Assembly: GCA_019044685.2 (NCBI GenBank)
Contig: JAGTXX020000008.1
Coordinates: 248,001 to 312,000 of the forward strand
DNA length: 64,000 bases
Direction: 5' to 3'
From: Nannochloris sp. 'desiccata'
Lineage: Eukaryota > Chlorophyta > Trebouxiophyceae > Chlorellales > Chlorellaceae
Below the pieces are notes generated by a model. The model did not search any database and had not been told where the DNA came from. It saw nothing but the letters and a program-made list of their open reading frames with translations. The number at the start of each line of letters is the position of its first letter. Position 1 is the first letter of the stretch. Below, piece after piece: positions 62,801-64,000 of the stretch. Both the position numbers and the translations under genes were made by a program.

Positions 62801-64000
62801 TAATTGCCCCTGGATCAAGCTGGCTAGAGCCGTTTTATCTAATATTATTGATAGATCTGAAACCTCTAATCGTACTCCCTACACAGCCCCGAGGCTTCAT
62901 TTTCTCTGTGCTATTTTGGAAGGATTAGATACCTATTTCTCTCCCAGAAATGGCCATATCCCCCTCTGCTTAAGACAGATGGCTGATGCGCTCGCAGCAT
63001 TACCTCCTCTTAAGATAGTAGCAAGCCTGGTCCCTGGCCCTTGGTGTTCTAATACTCCCATCTGGAGTAATCCTATATTATTGGATTCCACAAATCAGCC
63101 TTTGGAAAGAGGCACTTCTGCTTTGAATCCTCTTAATGGTCGCGGCATCGCCTCCCTTGGCGATTTGTTGAAAGCACGGATGGAGCTGGAGGCAATCAGC
63201 CCGGAACAATTCTTTAGAACCTGGAAGGACTTAACATACCCTGGGAGACCGAATGACTGCCCTCTGGATTCTCTCCCCCATAAAATTTTCTTCCAACATA
63301 GAACTATTCCAGCGGTGGCGGCTATTCTTGATGCTGCCATAGTGGAGATGGATCAGAAGCTTCCTGTTGGTTGGTTAGATGCAGCTCAATATCCTGGTAC
63401 AGCTCTGGTCTCGGATACTGAAGATCTTATCCTTTCAAGCATGGGCTGGACCTTTAAGAATCGTAAAATTTTGTTGAAGGGATTCTCGGTGAAGATGGGC
63501 ACTATACTGCAGGTTACTCAGCGAGAACCCCCTCAAAAGGCTAAGATGGAAGAATTTGCCAAATTAGTATCAGAAGATACACCATTGCAGGCTGTTCAGC
63601 GGATGTTTGCGCGCATTTGGCAATTGCCCTGTGATGGCAATGACCTCGCCCCGCTGTGGTACTTGGTTTTAAATGGATGTGCTACTGCTGAACGCATGAA
63701 TTCATTAGCTAATCTCCCTTGTGGATGCCAAACATGCAATGGACCTACGCGTTTGCATGCTTTCTTTGACTGTCCTATAGTGCAGCCTCTGCTGCAATCA
63801 ATTCTAAAACAGCTTCAAGGAGATGGAACCTCCCCGCTCTTATCTCTCCAGCGCAACCATATTTGGTTGGCTGCTAAACCAATCACCAGCTTGCATCAAG
63901 GGATTTGGGATATAGTAGTTGTATTCACTGTCAAATCAATGGAGGCTGCGAGAAGAAACTGGACTGATCGTGCTCTTAAAGCACAACAACGCAAGCGTCA
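59823..64000 (+). CDS. LINE copy B ORF2: APE endonuclease, reverse transcriptase (3' partial)
   Basis: The frame is open from the ATG at 59823 to the window end (1392 codons), starting one base after the ORF1 TGA. Endonuclease motifs are SHNVRGLS, CIQEHHI, AGDFNFVHDPYLDRL, ARLDRFYMDR and SDHAPVV. RT motifs are TASGPDGIPMKLYKRF, DHRPISLTNTEYRLLTRALA, DIRKAYDTVDR and GVRQGCPLAPLLYLL. The catalytic box reads HADD (62187-62198) where copy A has FADD; the two Asp are kept. A CGCQTCNG...HAFFDC motif near 63724-63773 matches the C-terminal zinc motif. The end of the protein lies outside. Confidence 0.9.
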   Translation, partial: MPLFPTLPRVGLRRRASNTAAAAPDSYKPVRGLSLVSHNVRGLSVSKLADLLPLWDKLHADVVCIQEHHIRNILETPPLNNLLGSRPSGTGWKPLWRFNESGASSSNRGSAGVAFLIRSHLLRDELIKIDGGGGGNNFESAVRSWSPANQEDGRSISVDISWAGHKLTLACVYLPNHSVDRTEFINTRIVPLKKYASSKGRQLVMAGDFNFVHDPYLDRLTVHQGVVGNPTSQSVPTANEWSRHHELDALVDVWRAQHPSGRYLSWMQNGAAARLDRFYMDREVSAYAQCPSKLPKDALGRALYKSDHAPVVCCLFGRSSQAETSGPTGSKRQPRLNISFMKDQALAGEFADWLESKLETMPSSDRERISWWTKFKSKVLRWEVFKLNGKYFQSCLQKHSYDKLLSEAGDVLTALNGSDPAARSEAMSRFPALKSEIATAEAELEAFKQTRERRAWIHHKERPSRALSYALLQRKQEDIAALQDDSGVVHTARSKCADMAMKFWAGISSQPETNAEARAQVLAALAADSLPQIDVAAAQQLGSQTITVDELLQTLKKSSPHTASGPDGIPMKLYKRFKDQFAPMLAAVFSAFGKLQRVPRRFLDSIITHIFKAGSRLKIGDHRPISLTNTEYRLLTRALAGRLGGVLQDVIDPAQTAFLRGRNIGDNAMLLQILPAWLNQQNRSGLIAFCDIRKAYDTVDRQFLFEAAKTIGLGNGFVNWMKLLLTDTRSAALVDGYLSDYHKMEAGVRQGCPLAPLLYLLIAQAVLSWLKSKGIGITVLSELLTAGQHADDLKALLEGPEEVPTFIVAMKIFAMATGQHMLPAKTKLLPIGKVPEVPLPEQIEGLPVVSSAKALGLTFSAYTGEVSVDWSEMIKKVHERVSRIVKCKLSPFGRAFAMNGYALSRILFAAQFVGLPAGTQLNYLQSMIAAAVDSGTCLRLPGETGPSQRHFTHVSKELLVGHPKHGGMGLMDLPTHITSMHQKWACRLLTGNANCPWIKLARAVLSNIIDRSETSNRTPYTAPRLHFLCAILEGLDTYFSPRNGHIPLCLRQMADALAALPPLKIVASLVPGPWCSNTPIWSNPILLDSTNQPLERGTSALNPLNGRGIASLGDLLKARMELEAISPEQFFRTWKDLTYPGRPNDCPLDSLPHKIFFQHRTIPAVAAILDAAIVEMDQKLPVGWLDAAQYPGTALVSDTEDLILSSMGWTFKNRKILLKGFSVKMGTILQVTQREPPQKAKMEEFAKLVSEDTPLQAVQRMFARIWQLPCDGNDLAPLWYLVLNGCATAERMNSLANLPCGCQTCNGPTRLHAFFDCPIVQPLLQSILKQLQGDGTSPLLSLQRNHIWLAAKPITSLHQGIWDIVVVFTVKSMEAARRNWTDRALKAQQRKR

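Larger units (their letters stand above)
58172..64000 (+). mobile_element. L1-type LINE retrotransposon, copy B (3' end outside window)
   Basis: It begins directly after the tail of copy A and contains ORF1 (58196-59821) and ORF2 (from 59823, open at the window edge). It is the same kind of element as copy A but clearly a different lineage: ORF2 domains align well, ORF1 hardly at all. Confidence 0.85.

Noticed and set aside
1..64000. CRISPR arrays or bacterial operons
   Set aside because: No regularly spaced repeats; genes are intron-containing and nuclear.

Overview
The window is nuclear DNA of a photosynthetic eukaryote, most likely a green alga (Chlorophyta). It has spliceosomal genes with GT-AG introns, nucleus-encoded plastid proteins (two LHCI antenna proteins, plastid ribosomal protein uL4c, a nuclear copy of the tiny cytochrome b6f subunit PetN), haem/chlorophyll-pathway enzymes, a K+-type proton pyrophosphatase, and TGTAA motifs shortly after many stop codons, which is the usual green-algal poly(A) signal. 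Base composition is too AT-rich for Chlamydomonas reinhardtii. I cannot name the species.

Layout. 1-2.3 kb: 3' part of a DRS1/DDX27 DEAD-box helicase, followed directly by a 1.45-kb pogo/Tc1-mariner type element with TA duplications. 4-7.6 kb: gene fragments, a complete threonine deaminase and a small zinc-binding protein. 8.3-10 kb: a decayed glycosyltransferase pseudogene. 10.0-11.0 kb: a second TIR element. 11-15 kb: an AT-hook/Tudor-like chromatin protein and ribosomal protein eS12. 16.3-20.5 kb: mitochondrial Hsp70 convergent with a mitochondrial dehydrogenase kinase. 22-32 kb: a dense block with H+-PPase, LHCA3, UROD, uL4c, a second LHCA and PETN, with two short divergent promoter regions. 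32.5-33.3 kb: a CCCH/WW protein. 34.9-41.1 kb: APC1, the large scaffold of the anaphase-promoting complex, in about 25 exons. 44-49.1 kb: ferrochelatase with a C-terminal LHC-like helix, deoxynucleoside kinase and an HABP4/SERBP1-type RNA-binding protein. 51.7-64 kb: two different L1-type LINE retrotransposons head to tail, the second running off the window.

The most unusual content is a pair of circularly permuted tRNA genes: tRNA-Ser(GCU) at 43173-43278 (+) and tRNA-Arg(ACG) at 51564-51643 (-). In each the 3' half of the tRNA lies upstream of the 5' half, separated by 25 or 6 nt. Across the permutation the acceptor stem pairs 7/7 and the anticodon stem 5/5. Both genes are broken exactly between positions 37 and 38, the canonical tRNA intron site, and both have a Pol III T-run just after the 5' half. 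Neither has a normal partner half nearby. Such genes are known from a red alga, prasinophytes and a nucleomorph; two within 8.4 kb suggests the arrangement may be common in this genome.

All calls come from reading the sequence by eye. Exon borders were set by GT-AG sites that keep the frame and family homology. No searches or folding programs were run.
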